This document shows positions 23,571 through 31,939 of a DNA stretch of 64,000 bases, piece by piece. This DNA is from Bacillus sp. Marseille-P3661. Lineage in GTDB: Bacteria > Bacillota > Bacilli > Bacillales > Bacillaceae_J. Below the pieces are notes generated by a model, which was not told the origin of the DNA, did no database searches, and was given only the letters and a program-made list of their open reading frames with translations. A program made the position numbers and the translations under genes. The stretch lies in the NCBI RefSeq assembly GCF_900240995.1, contig NZ_LT965957.1, positions 227,176 through 291,175 of the forward strand, written 5' to 3'. The number at the start of each line of letters is the position of its first letter. The first letter of the stretch is position 1.

Positions 23571-24710
23571 TTACTTTGTTAGCTCCATTAATTCTTGTTG
23601 AATTTTTTCAGTCTCATCATTCCAGAGTCCTTGTTCTTTAAAAAACTTAATTACTCCTGGATGGTAAGGTACACTTGGCTTTGGATCAAACATGAGCTCT
23701 GGAGTCCATGACTCTAACCAACTAAAGATTGGGTGAAGTTCTTCATAATGTTCCCATAGTGCTTTTACCATATTATACGCTGCATCTTCAGATAACTCCG
23801 CTGATACTGCTAACATTAATGGATACTGTCCCCCTATTGTATCTTCTTTTAAGTAACCTTCATTAAGGACTTTTAACTCCGCACCTGCTACTCGTGAAGA
23901 TAGCTCTTTTAATACATCTTCAGAAACAGTATTTACTTGATCTGGTGAAAGATTATCGATAAAGTCTAATGGTTTTAGTCCAACGGCATTATCGGCTTCT
24001 ACAACTAAAGCCGTTGTAGGACCAAGTCCAAACGCTGCATCCACACGACCATCACGAAGTGCCTCAATGCCCGCAGCTGCACTTGGTACAGGAACTTTTA
24101 CTACATCATCCCAACTTAGTCCATTCATGACTAAGAGAGATTCAACTATATTACTTACAACAAGGTTACCGGCATAATCAGATGCAACTTTTTTCCCTTT
24201 TAAGTCTGCAACAGTTTCAATTCCTGAATCTGCTTTTACTACCGCACCAATAGTTGTTGTATAGTTACCACGCACTAATGTACGAAGATTTTTATTAGCT
24301 TGGAAACCATTTTCTCCTTTTAATGCCCAAACAGCTTCTCCATAAGAGATAAAGCCCATGTCAATTTCACCACTATTTAACATAGGCATCCACGCAGCTG
24401 GACCTGCAAACGGCTTTACTGATACATTCATGTCAGAATTAGAGCTAACAACACTAGCTATACCTGTAGTAACAGTATTAAATGCCGAACCATTCGGACT
24501 TGTACCAATACTTAGAGTAGTGGTTTCACCTTTAGAATCTTCTTTTGGAGCCGAATCATTGTTGGTAGCAGATTCAGAAGAATTAGTAGAATTAGAAGAA
24601 CCATTATTAGATGTTGAAGAATTTTGACTGGTCGAACTACATGCAGTCATTATCGCAAAAATAAGCATTATAACCATTACTTTTCCTATAATTTTATTAA
24701 AATTATGCAT
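23571..24710 (-). CDS. TAXI family TRAP solute-binding lipoprotein
   Basis: The 379-aa protein has a lipoprotein signal ending in the lipobox IMTAC (Cys 24), a Ser/Asn-rich linker to about residue 60, then a TAXI binding domain starting TTLSIGTSPNGSAFNTVTTG. It captures the substrate outside the membrane for the fused permease. Its ATG at 24710 follows AGGAGGAG. The 285-nt leader contains a cre-like box at 24832-24845 and an extra unused AGGAGGT near 24792, so this gene probably also has its own promoter downstream of the Rieske gene. Confidence 0.93.
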   Translation of the reverse strand: MHNFNKIIGKVMVIMLIFAIMTACSSTSQNSSTSNNGSSNSTNSSESATNNDSAPKEDSKGETTTLSIGTSPNGSAFNTVTTGIASVVSSNSDMNVSVKPFAGPAAWMPMLNSGEIDMGFISYGEAVWALKGENGFQANKNLRTLVRGNYTTTIGAVVKADSGIETVADLKGKKVASDYAGNLVVSNIVESLLVMNGLSWDDVVKVPVPSAAAGIEALRDGRVDAAFGLGPTTALVVEADNAVGLKPLDFIDNLSPDQVNTVSEDVLKELSSRVAGAELKVLNEGYLKEDTIGGQYPLMLAVSAELSEDAAYNMVKALWEHYEELHPIFSWLESWTPELMFDPKPSVPYHPGVIKFFKEQGLWNDETEKIQQELMELTK

Positions 24711-24831
24711 TTAATCTCCTCCTATTTTTAACGTATTTAAACTACTTCCTACAATTTTTATTTATAATTCAATTAATAAATATGTAAGTCACCTCCTAAT
24801 AGAATAATAAGATTGGGGTGGATCCTTATCT

Positions 24832-24845
24832 AGTTAGCGCTTTCA
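24832..24845 (-). promoter_or_regulatory. cre-like CcpA operator upstream of the TAXI-TRAP genes
   Basis: The minus strand reads TGAAAGCGCTAACT, matching the consensus TGWAANCGNTNWCA at every position except the last. It lies in the 285-bp gap in front of the binding-protein gene. It suggests carbon catabolite repression of substrate uptake, as expected for a catabolic system in Bacillus. Confidence 0.65.
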
Positions 24846-24995
24846 TTTGTTTTCGTCTTTTCTATTGGCTAGCGCATTTTTTGGAATATTCTAACTTCAT
24901 TTAAATTTAACACATACCTATTACTTAAACCAATCGATGTTATCTATATTATTTATTTGTTTTGTCGATAAACAACATATTAATAGTATTATTTG

Positions 24996-25349
24996 CTATT
25001 TTAATAGGAGGCAGATATCTTCACCATCTACTTCGACAGGATAGCCTCTAAGTTTTACATCGGGTTCAGCAAGGTGTTGACCCGTTTCAAGATTAAATTC
25101 CCAACCATGCCATGGACAACGAATAATTTGATCATCATTTCCATACTTATACTCATATACCATGGAAGGTAGACGTGTACCTGTAATTCTTCCTTTACAA
25201 ATAGGTGCAGCCGCATGAGGACAGAAGTTTCGCCAAGCAAAATATTCTCCATTTACGTGAAAAATACCTATTTCCATCCCTTTAACCTCAACTATAATAC
25301 GTCCATTTTTTTTAATTTCAGAAACCTTAGCGACTGGATACTTCGTCAT
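24996..25349 (-). CDS. Rieske [2Fe-2S] ferredoxin-like protein
   Basis: The 117-aa protein is a single Rieske domain. The two ligand pairs are visible as CPHAAAPIC (near residue 42) and CPWHGWEF (near residue 86), spaced by a loop typical of dioxygenase-type Rieske ferredoxins. No membrane anchor is present. It probably carries electrons for a redox enzyme of the cluster. No Rieske oxygenase alpha subunit is present here, so its partner is unclear; the GrdB/GrdE-like enzyme or the amidohydrolase product step are possibilities. The gene overlaps the amidohydrolase end by 23 nt, with its ribosome binding site GGAGGAG inside it. Confidence 0.9.
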   Translation of the reverse strand: MTKYPVAKVSEIKKNGRIIVEVKGMEIGIFHVNGEYFAWRNFCPHAAAPICKGRITGTRLPSMVYEYKYGNDDQIIRCPWHGWEFNLETGQHLAEPDVKLRGYPVEVDGEDICLLLK

Positions 25350-26451
25350 TTGGTGTCTCCTCCCCGCTATTTATAACCTTCTCATCAAAAAAACCATACA
25401 AATCATTAGCATTTTTCCATAGCAGTTTTTCTTTCATATCTTTTGGGAACGGGGCAAATACCATATTTGGATTATCAAAATCCCAATGTGGATAATCGGA
25501 AGAATACATAGCTATATCATCTGCTCCACACATTCTATATAATTCTACGATGTCCCTCGGATTGTGAGACTCTTCAATTGGTTGCGTTGTCAAACGAATA
25601 TGTTCTTTTATATATTCAGATGGGAATTTTTTCAACCAAGGTACTTGATCGCGTAATGCTTTATGATTTTTATCCATTCTCCACATTAAATGAGGAAGCC
25701 AAGCTACCCCACCTTCAATAGCTACGAATTTTAATGTAGGGAATTTTTCAAAGACACCTTCACATACCAAACTATTAACATGTGCCATATAATTAATGGG
25801 CAACATATTATGATATTCTACATATCTAGTAGGATACCCGGCTGGTGTAGGTGGTCCTGCAATACCAAGTCCTTCGGTCCCCGGATGAATAGCAACGGGT
25901 AACCCATGACGTTCTGCCGCTTCATAAATCGGATGATAAAATCTTTGTCCGTATGGAATTCTAGCAGCGCTACACATAATAACTTGAACAATGTCAGGAT
26001 GCCCTCCCACACGGTCAATTTCCTTTGCTGCAGCAATAGGATCCGAATTATTAATCAATAATGAACCTTTAAATCTTGAATCAAAAGGTAACCATTTTTC
26101 AATAAGCAAATCATTGTACGCACTTGCAACAGCATTCCCAAAGTCCGGATCAATGTATATAGAAATCCCATTTAAATTTGCTGAAGTTAATATACCAATA
26201 TCGATGCCATATCTATCAAAATGATCTTTCAATAAATATTCTGGATCACTTGCAGGCGCACCACCATTCTCTGGTGCAGCATCTTTTCTTAAAACGCCAA
26301 CAGGACTCCACCATGTATTCGGGATATTAATACCACTACCAATATCCAGCCATTGTTGATGCCAAGCCTTTGGTAAGTATGGTAAAAGCTCTTCTCGGCT
26401 AACAAGCGCATTATGAACATCCGTATCAATTATTCGTGGTTTATTCATCAT
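25327..26451 (-). CDS. Amidohydrolase family 2 (ACMSD-like) metal-dependent hydrolase or decarboxylase
   Basis: The 374-aa TIM-barrel protein has candidate metal ligands in DTDVHNAL (D-x-H near the N-terminus), AIHPGTEG and SSDYPHWD near the C-terminus. These fit the Amidohydro_2 group, which includes 2-amino-3-carboxymuconate semialdehyde decarboxylase, 4-oxalomesaconate hydratase and related C-C or C-N bond enzymes. It is 52 nt downstream of the GrdB-like gene and overlaps the Rieske gene. The start ATG at 26451 follows AGGAGGAGTGTA. The exact reaction is not readable. A decarboxylase or hydrolase step on a carboxylated intermediate is the likely role. Confidence 0.88.
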   Translation of the reverse strand: MMNKPRIIDTDVHNALVSREELLPYLPKAWHQQWLDIGSGINIPNTWWSPVGVLRKDAAPENGGAPASDPEYLLKDHFDRYGIDIGILTSANLNGISIYIDPDFGNAVASAYNDLLIEKWLPFDSRFKGSLLINNSDPIAAAKEIDRVGGHPDIVQVIMCSAARIPYGQRFYHPIYEAAERHGLPVAIHPGTEGLGIAGPPTPAGYPTRYVEYHNMLPINYMAHVNSLVCEGVFEKFPTLKFVAIEGGVAWLPHLMWRMDKNHKALRDQVPWLKKFPSEYIKEHIRLTTQPIEESHNPRDIVELYRMCGADDIAMYSSDYPHWDFDNPNMVFAPFPKDMKEKLLWKNANDLYGFFDEKVINSGEETPNDEVSSR

Positions 26452-26503
26452 TACACTCCTCCTAAGGTTTGCTAATAGATTTAAAGTATTTGTGCTCTTC
26501 CTT

Positions 26504-27814
26504 TTAGGTCATAACCTCTAATATTGTTGGTTTATCTACTTCTGTTTTTAAAGCTTGTATAGCCTTATTAATAAGTTCCATACGTAAATTAGATTCTTCT
26601 TTGATAGTTATATTTGGGTTTCCTGTTGGATAAAGGACACTACTCGAAGGAACAATACGATTGGCTCCTAATGCCATAGCAACGTTTATCATAGTACAAA
26701 TATGTGCAACAGGTATTGATTCCCGTTCTAACTCTTTAGCCATCACTGCACCGCAGCGAGTACTAGTACCTCAGGTTGAGGTTAGAATTACTGCATCTAC
26801 TCCATCTTTTTTAATAATGGCCGCAATTTCTTTTCCAAATGTTGCAGCATCCTCGATAGCTGTTGCCACCCCTGCTGTAGAATAAATATATGGGTGTAGC
26901 TTTAATTCTCCAGACTTTTCTTTTTTTCTTAAAACATCTAATGGTACAAGCCGATTAGGATCTTCTATAACATAGCGGTTATCATATCCAAAATGTCTAA
27001 TTTCAACTAAATCGCTTGTCAATTCATCTAACCCGTCCACATTAATTCTGCACCATCGTTTAGATCTTCCTGACGGCATACCTTCGGGGTTTCCTTTAAG
27101 CACCAACCCTCCATCAGTCACTAATGCTATTCGGAAATCTTGTTTATTTAGTGAACTTGCCGGTTTCACAGTTTCATAGCTTATCATCGATACTTCACTA
27201 TGATATTTTTCGCCTCTGAACTTAGCGAGTGCCATATTAATTGCTCGTTCAGCTGCATTTTCTTTACAAACTATATTATCTTTTAAACCTTTTGAATATA
27301 ATTTCTCTTGATCCGACTTTTCTAATGTATGGCCCCTTCCTAACTTAAGTAGTATTCTGCCCATTTCAGGCAAATCATTTTTCATATTTGCAGCTGTTTT
27401 TCCTGTTTTTAAGATATTAATATCTTTTCGAAACGTATTAAGTACTGGACTTTCCGGTGCTAATCCAGTAATTACAGGTATTCCTAAATTTTCTTGAACA
27501 GCTTGGCAAACTGCAGAACAAGCTTCACTATACCTTCCAGCCGCAAATGCAGGTCCTGCAATAAGAGCTTCTGGCTCGTATTCCCTTATTAGTTCTAGAA
27601 TAGAGTTTAGTGCACTTGAATTTTCAACGTAATAATTATCACCACAAACAACTGTTCCTATCACTTCAATGTTTCCATTTGAAGTAGATTCTAGTAATCT
27701 ACCTGGTCCAACACTACCATCTATTTTAAAAGGAGCTAAGCCAGCATGTTCTTCTCCGCCTTTACCAGCAAAAAATTGGTTAATATAATGTACTACTTTT
27801 AATGCTTGGGTCAT
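26504..27814 (-). CDS. grdB-like: GrdB-like reductase selenoprotein with in-frame UGA (selenocysteine)
   Basis: Read through one UGA, the frame gives a 436-aa protein close to the usual length of GrdB, the substrate-binding selenoprotein of glycine/sarcosine/betaine reductases. The start MTQALKVVHYINQFFAGKGG matches the family's VHYINQFFxGxGGEE opening. The UGA (26771-26773) is codon 348, in TST-Sec-GTSTRCGA, the family's UGTCTRC active site. Here the middle Cys is Ser. The frame is open and family-like on both sides, and a SECIS-type hairpin follows at 26743-26759. Without readthrough the protein would stop at 347 aa and lose the active site and the ANRIVPS segment. The ribosome binding site is AAAGGAGGG. 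It lies 21 nt after the GrdE-like gene. The actual substrate is unknown and no grdA, grdC or grdD is nearby. Confidence 0.88.
26743..26759 (-). promoter_or_regulatory. Bacterial SECIS-like hairpin of the GrdB-like gene
   Basis: On the mRNA, UCGCUGC pairs with GCAGUGA (7 bp, one G-U) around a GGU loop. The 17-nt hairpin starts exactly 11 nt after the UGA. The E. coli minimal SECIS is also a 17-nt upper hairpin with GGU in its loop, 11 nt past the UGA. The element lies within coding sequence, as bacterial SECIS elements do. Confidence 0.8.
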
Positions 27815-27835
27815 AATATCCCTCCTTTACCAGTA

Positions 27836-29116
27836 TTAAATTTCAACCATTGCAATATGGGAGGTTCCTAGTTGATTGATTGCTCCACTTATTTCACGAC
27901 AGCGAATTTGAATGGCAGCGTTTGCAGGTTGTGGTTTATCGTCTTTTTTATCGGTAAACGGGCCAACTGTTTCACCGCCGATCACTCTCTCTTGTGATGA
28001 AAGGTCTACCCAAGCGTCGTTCACTCCGACTGACACTACAGCATTTGCGCTTAATGAGTGCGCAGTTAGTGAATCCTGGATCGTTCCATCGCCCAAATGT
28101 GACCATACTATTGCTGTTGTACACACTCCAAGTTTTTCTAAAGTTTCAACCGTTGTCATTAAATCTGATTCAGGAATGCCGCCACCAACTTTCGTAATAA
28201 TGGCAATATCTGCATCTAAAATAGTTGATACGAGGTGTGATGTCATTTGTATAGACCGTTCTCGTTGTGACCTTGTAATGTGGGCCGCACAAACAACCAC
28301 TCCTCTAAAATCTAGCTCTTTCCCATGCCTTTTATACAGACCCTCTATAACCGGGTTGTTTTGGTATGAGTATGTGTCTATACAAAGATTCCAATATGGC
28401 GAAATGACAGCACCATCTAAAACTTCATTTGGATGCAATATGGTAGGAAGAAAACCTGTAAGATCATCTCCGTACAGAATCGGTTCACCTCTCTCGGATC
28501 TCTGATGGGACGCGAGCATAAATACATACGCTACTTTTGGTAACTTTATAGTAGGAGGGTTTAATGAATAATTTACTACTTTTTCTGGAGACATCATCCC
28601 AACTTCTTTTGCCACATATGTTCCTATACGAAGTCCAATCTTCTTAAGTGCTCTATAATATTCTGCCTGACTCATATTTGTGGATTTGGGTTCAGCTTGA
28701 ATAGCAATATGGCAATGCTCTGACTGTGGTGTTAATAGAGCACCAGGACCAGACTTATCTAGAATTTTATTGTAAGGGCTTTGCCGACTATTTAGTACAA
28801 GAATGGAAAAATTGGTTAATCTCGCCGAATTTCCGTTTCCTACAGGTTGAATTGGATCAATAAAACCAGGGTAATTAGAGGCCCCCTCATCTAACCTACT
28901 ATAAGCTGGCATAACATCGAATATATTAACGACCCTTGTAGCTGTTCCTGGAGAAACAATTTCAAAGTTTGAAACTTCTAAATCATTTAAATCACCACAA
29001 TTCTTTAAATGAGCTATAACACTCTCTTTACTTACAATCAGCCTTCCATTTATATATTCTATTTTCTCCCCCCACTCAATTTGTTGGATATGATACTCAT
29101 GTAAAGTTAATTGCAA
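27836..29116 (-). CDS. grdE-like: GrdE-like component B proprotein of a glycine/sarcosine/betaine-reductase-type complex
   Basis: The 426-aa protein resembles GrdE/GrdG/GrdI, the partner of GrdB that is normally self-cleaved at a Cys to give a pyruvoyl-containing subunit. Matching segments include VSPGTATRVVNIFDVMPAYSR near residue 55, RHGKELDFRGVVVCAAH near 262 and the KVGGGIPESDLM block near 305. A candidate cleavage Cys cannot be assigned safely. The start is TTG at 29116, seven nt after GGAGG. It is the first gene of the catabolic operon, with a 171-bp region to the divergent LysR gene. In true glycine reductases grdA, grdC and grdD are needed to make acetyl phosphate. They are absent here, so a different chemistry is likely. 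Confidence 0.85.
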   Translation of the reverse strand: MQLTLHEYHIQQIEWGEKIEYINGRLIVSKESVIAHLKNCGDLNDLEVSNFEIVSPGTATRVVNIFDVMPAYSRLDEGASNYPGFIDPIQPVGNGNSARLTNFSILVLNSRQSPYNKILDKSGPGALLTPQSEHCHIAIQAEPKSTNMSQAEYYRALKKIGLRIGTYVAKEVGMMSPEKVVNYSLNPPTIKLPKVAYVFMLASHQRSERGEPILYGDDLTGFLPTILHPNEVLDGAVISPYWNLCIDTYSYQNNPVIEGLYKRHGKELDFRGVVVCAAHITRSQRERSIQMTSHLVSTILDADIAIITKVGGGIPESDLMTTVETLEKLGVCTTAIVWSHLGDGTIQDSLTAHSLSANAVVSVGVNDAWVDLSSQERVIGGETVGPFTDKKDDKPQPANAAIQIRCREISGAINQLGTSHIAMVEI

Positions 29117-29287
29117 ACTATGACCTCCTTTATTTTCTGTGTCACGTTTTAAAAATATTAAGTTTATTTAAATTTTTCTGAAAAATATATTACTAATTTA
29201 ACAAAACTAATTGATCTATACAAGCGATTATATTTATAATATTTATATACAATATCTATAAATCAAAAGGGGCGTGAGCTTTTTAGC

Positions 29288-30172
29288 ATGGAATTACATC
29301 AAATTGAATATGTAATTGCTCTAGAAAAATATATGAAATTTTCTATTGCAGCTGATGAGATTCATATTTCACAGCCAACATTATCACATCAAATAAAAAA
29401 ACTTGAAAAAGAGCTTGGAGTCGACCTATTCGTCCGGAATACTCGTTCTGTTCAACTCACGCCTGCCGGTGAAGAATTTTTAAAACACGGAAAGAGAATC
29501 TTAGGAGAAATCGATTTGCTAAAAAATGCAATGGTTGAATTTACAAATCTAAATAAAGGACATATAAAAATAGGAGCTTTACCGATTATTACATCATTAG
29601 GCATAACACCCATACTTGCTGCCTTTCAAAATGCCTTTCCCGGTATTAATATGGAAATACGTGAAGAGGATAGCGATCGACTAATTAAAAAGATGAATTC
29701 AACAGAAATTGAAGTGGCTTTTATTGATTCAGCCATCATCTCAAAACAAGATCAAGATTTTGACTTTTACCCCTTAATCAATGATAAATTGGTCGTGTAT
29801 CTCTCTAGTTCACATAAATTGGCCAGAAAAAGGTATGTAGAATTTTCCGAATTGTCAAACGAAAGGATATTGACGGTAAGTGGTTTACGCAATCTAGTAA
29901 CTCATACTTGTCGTAACGTTGGATTTGAACCAAATATTATTATTGAAAGCAGTCAAGTCCAAACAATAAAGGGGCTTGTTGAGGAAAACGTAGGAATTGC
30001 ATTTTTTTCATCAAAAATTGCATCATCTCTATTAAATGAAAAAACAACTTATGTGGATCTTTCAATACCAATTATGCGAGTAACGGGTCTTGCGATTGCA
30101 AAAAACAACAATCTACTAGTAACACAGTCTTTTAAAGATTTTGTATTAAGTAATTACTATGTCCAAATATAA
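29288..30172 (+). CDS. LysR family transcriptional regulator, divergent from the Grd-like operon
   Basis: The 294-aa protein has the N-terminal winged helix-turn-helix (residues 1-60, with FSIAADEIHISQPTLSHQIK) and a substrate-binding domain from about 90. The typical LysR layout, divergent from the operon it controls, makes it the likely activator of the GrdE-GrdB-amidohydrolase-Rieske-TRAP-mmsA genes. The 171-bp shared region (29117-29287) is AT-rich, with several A/T dyads such as TTGATCTATACAA, but no single operator is convincing. The effector is presumably the imported acid or an intermediate. Confidence 0.9.
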   Translation: MELHQIEYVIALEKYMKFSIAADEIHISQPTLSHQIKKLEKELGVDLFVRNTRSVQLTPAGEEFLKHGKRILGEIDLLKNAMVEFTNLNKGHIKIGALPIITSLGITPILAAFQNAFPGINMEIREEDSDRLIKKMNSTEIEVAFIDSAIISKQDQDFDFYPLINDKLVVYLSSSHKLARKRYVEFSELSNERILTVSGLRNLVTHTCRNVGFEPNIIIESSQVQTIKGLVEENVGIAFFSSKIASSLLNEKTTYVDLSIPIMRVTGLAIAKNNNLLVTQSFKDFVLSNYYVQI

Positions 30173-30207
30173 ATAATCTCTTTTTAGCGATTAAATAAAA
30201 CAAAGTA

Positions 30208-30240
30208 AACCGACCAAAACATCTCTGTTCCTGGTCGGTT
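30208..30240. terminator. Terminator hairpin, second copy of the ACCGACCA stem
   Basis: AACCGACCA and TGGTCGGTT form a perfect 9-bp stem between the convergent LysR and HesB-like genes. The left arm continues as AACCGACCAAAAC, the same as the hairpin at 19979-20008. It probably terminates both genes. Confidence 0.65.
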
Positions 30241-30551
30241 CATAATTTATGCTTTAGCTGTAACCTAAACGATAAAATTTCTTCGTTATTGGATAACCGA
30301 TACCCGTACGATTGTCTGTAATCAAGGTTTATTTTTTCACCTATTACTTGTAAAGTTTCATCGCTTACTATAAATTTCAAGTCATCAATACTTACCTTTT
30401 GATCTGTTAGGTTTGGTTCATCCAGAACCAATGCGTATTCTGCATAGATACTTCATGAACCAATAAATGTGGCATGTATACGAATGGCCTTTTGTTGGTT
30501 ATTCTCAATTTTTAATTGTTGAATCGCATTCTTCGTCACATTAAACTCCAT
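30240..30551 (-). CDS. HesB/IscA-like protein with in-frame UGA, candidate selenoprotein
   Basis: From ATG at 30551 (ribosome binding site AAAGGAG) the frame encodes MEFNVTKNAIQQLK..., passes one UGA (codon 33, 30453-30455) in IGS-Sec-SIYAEY, and continues as ALVLDEP...VSIDDLKFIVSDETLQ to a UGA stop at 30240. Total length is 103 residues, the normal size for HesB/IscA-type Fe-S proteins. The UGA sits where these proteins carry their first conserved Cys, and HesB-like is an established bacterial selenoprotein family. The part after the UGA alone lacks an ATG start and a ribosome binding site. A hairpin at 30413-30431 could be the SECIS. A nonsense mutation is the alternative, but the clean frame on both sides and the second selenoprotein nearby argue against it. 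The biochemical role of this family is unknown. Confidence 0.78.
30413..30431 (-). promoter_or_regulatory. Candidate SECIS hairpin of the HesB-like gene
   Basis: On the mRNA, UUGGUUC and GAACCAA form a perfect 7-bp stem with the loop UGGAU, which holds the GG usually needed for SelB recognition. It begins 21 nt after the UGA, farther than in the GrdB-like gene but within the range seen for Gram-positive SECIS elements. Confidence 0.5.
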
Positions 30552-30636
30552 TTTATGTTACTCCTTTCCACGCTGTTATTAAAGCTCTACAACTTGATAC
30601 TACTTAATATTGCAATACTACTGCACAAGTTAGAAA

Positions 30637-30663
30637 GGTAGTAGACCATCCACATCTACTACC
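30637..30663 (-). terminator. Terminator after fabF
   Basis: GGTAGTAGA and TCTACTACC form a 9-bp perfect stem followed on the minus strand by TTTCT. It lies between fabF and the HesB-like gene and separates the two transcripts. Confidence 0.7.
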
Positions 30664-30675
30664 TACCCTTCTTTA

Positions 30676-31914
30676 TTATGCTAACTTTTTAAATATTAAT
30701 GTTGCATTGTGTCCTCCGAATCCAAGTGAGTTTGACAATACTATCGTACCATTATATGGTTTAGCAACATTAGGAACATAATCCAGATCTAGTTCCGGAT
30801 CTGGTGTTTCATAATTAATAGTCGGAGGGATTACTCCATCCTGCATTGATAATAGAGAAAAAATTGCTTCAATGGCACCTGCGGCACCTAACAAATGTCC
30901 TGTCATCGATTTTGTTGAACTAATAGAGAGGTTATAGGCATGCTCGCCGAATACACCTTTAATTGCATTTGTTTCGAATAAATCATTATAATACGTACTT
31001 GTTCCATGTGCATTTATATAGTCCACTTGCTCGGGAGAAATCCCAGCATCTTTCAATGCTAACTTCATTGCACGTTGTCCCCCTTCACCATTTGGTGCAG
31101 GCGTTGTAATATGGTAGGCATCACCAGTAGCTCCGTACCCAATAAGTTCACCGTAAATTTTTGCACCACGTGCAACTGCATGATCAAGTTCCTCTAAAAT
31201 AAGAATACCTGAACCTTCAGCAATAACAAAACCATCGCGATTTTTATCAAATGGGCGACTAGCATTAATGGGATCAGGGTTTGTTGATAGTGCAGTCATG
31301 TTGCTAAATCCTGCAACCGTCATCTCCGTAATTGCCGCTTCCGTGCCACCAGCGATCATAACATCTACTTCACCATTTTGAATGACACGAAATGCATCGC
31401 CAATTGAATTAGCTCCAGACGCACAGGCTGTTACAGAGCAATTATTAATTCCTTTTGCACCTAGCTCAATTGATACACGACCTGCCGCCAAATCTGGAAT
31501 TAACATTGGAATAATAAAAGGACTGACCCGTTTAGGTCCTTTATCTAAATAGCGTTTATGTTGGACTTCGAATTCATCTAAGCCACCAATTCCCGATCCA
31601 ATCCAAACACCCACACGCTCAGGATCCACAGTTTTTCCAATTTGCAGGTTTGCATCTTCAACTGCCATTTTACTGGCAGCAACTGCAAACTGTGTAAATC
31701 GTCCCATTCTTTTTGCTTCCTTACCATCCATATAAGCATCAGGTTCAAAACCTTTTACTTCCCCCGCGACTTTTACATTAAATTTCTCAGGATCTATTTT
31801 CCTAATAGGTGCTATGCCAGATACGCCACTTTTTATCTTTTCCCAAGTTGTAGAAATGTCATTTCCTAATGGCGTGATTGCACCGATTCCTGTAATAACA
31901 ACTCGTTTTTTCAC
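30676..31914 (-). CDS. fabF: Beta-ketoacyl-ACP synthase II FabF
   Basis: FabF elongates acyl-ACP by condensing it with malonyl-ACP in type II fatty acid synthesis. The 412-aa protein has the nucleophile Cys in [10 protein letters not shown] (near 163), the two catalytic histidines in [11 protein letters not shown] (near 303) and [14 protein letters not shown] (near 340), and the [11 protein letters not shown] end. The start is GTG at 31914 behind GGGGGAG. It is 25 nt after fabH, forming the fabHF operon known from Bacillus. Confidence 0.96.
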   Translation of the reverse strand: MKKRVVITGIGAITPLGNDISTTWEKIKSGVSGIAPIRKIDPEKFNVKVAGEVKGFEPDAYMDGKEAKRMGRFTQFAVAASKMAVEDANLQIGKTVDPERVGVWIGSGIGGLDEFEVQHKRYLDKGPKRVSPFIIPMLIPDLAAGRVSIELGAKGINNCSVTACASGANSIGDAFRVIQNGEVDVMIAGGTEAAITEMTVAGFSNMTALSTNPDPINASRPFDKNRDGFVIAEGSGILILEELDHAVARGAKIYGELIGYGATGDAYHITTPAPNGEGGQRAMKLALKDAGISPEQVDYINAHGTSTYYNDLFETNAIKGVFGEHAYNLSISSTKSMTGHLLGAAGAIEAIFSLLSMQDGVIPPTINYETPDPELDLDYVPNVAKPYNGTIVLSNSLGFGGHNATLIFKKLA

Positions 31915-31939
31915 ATTTGCTCCCCCATTCCTAAAAAGG

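Noticed and set aside
24780-24800. Strong AGGAGGT before the TAXI gene as a sign of a small gene
   Set aside because: Only a GTG overlapping the site opens an 7-codon frame; the real TAXI start has its own ribosome binding site.
26504-26746. Separate 80-aa protein starting at ATG 26743
   Set aside because: It continues the GrdB frame after the UGA, lacks its own ribosome binding site, and matches the GrdB C-terminal part, so it is not an independent gene.
30240-30431. 63-aa protein starting at a TTG
   Set aside because: It is the 3' part of the HesB-like frame beyond the UGA; the real ATG with a ribosome binding site is at 30551.
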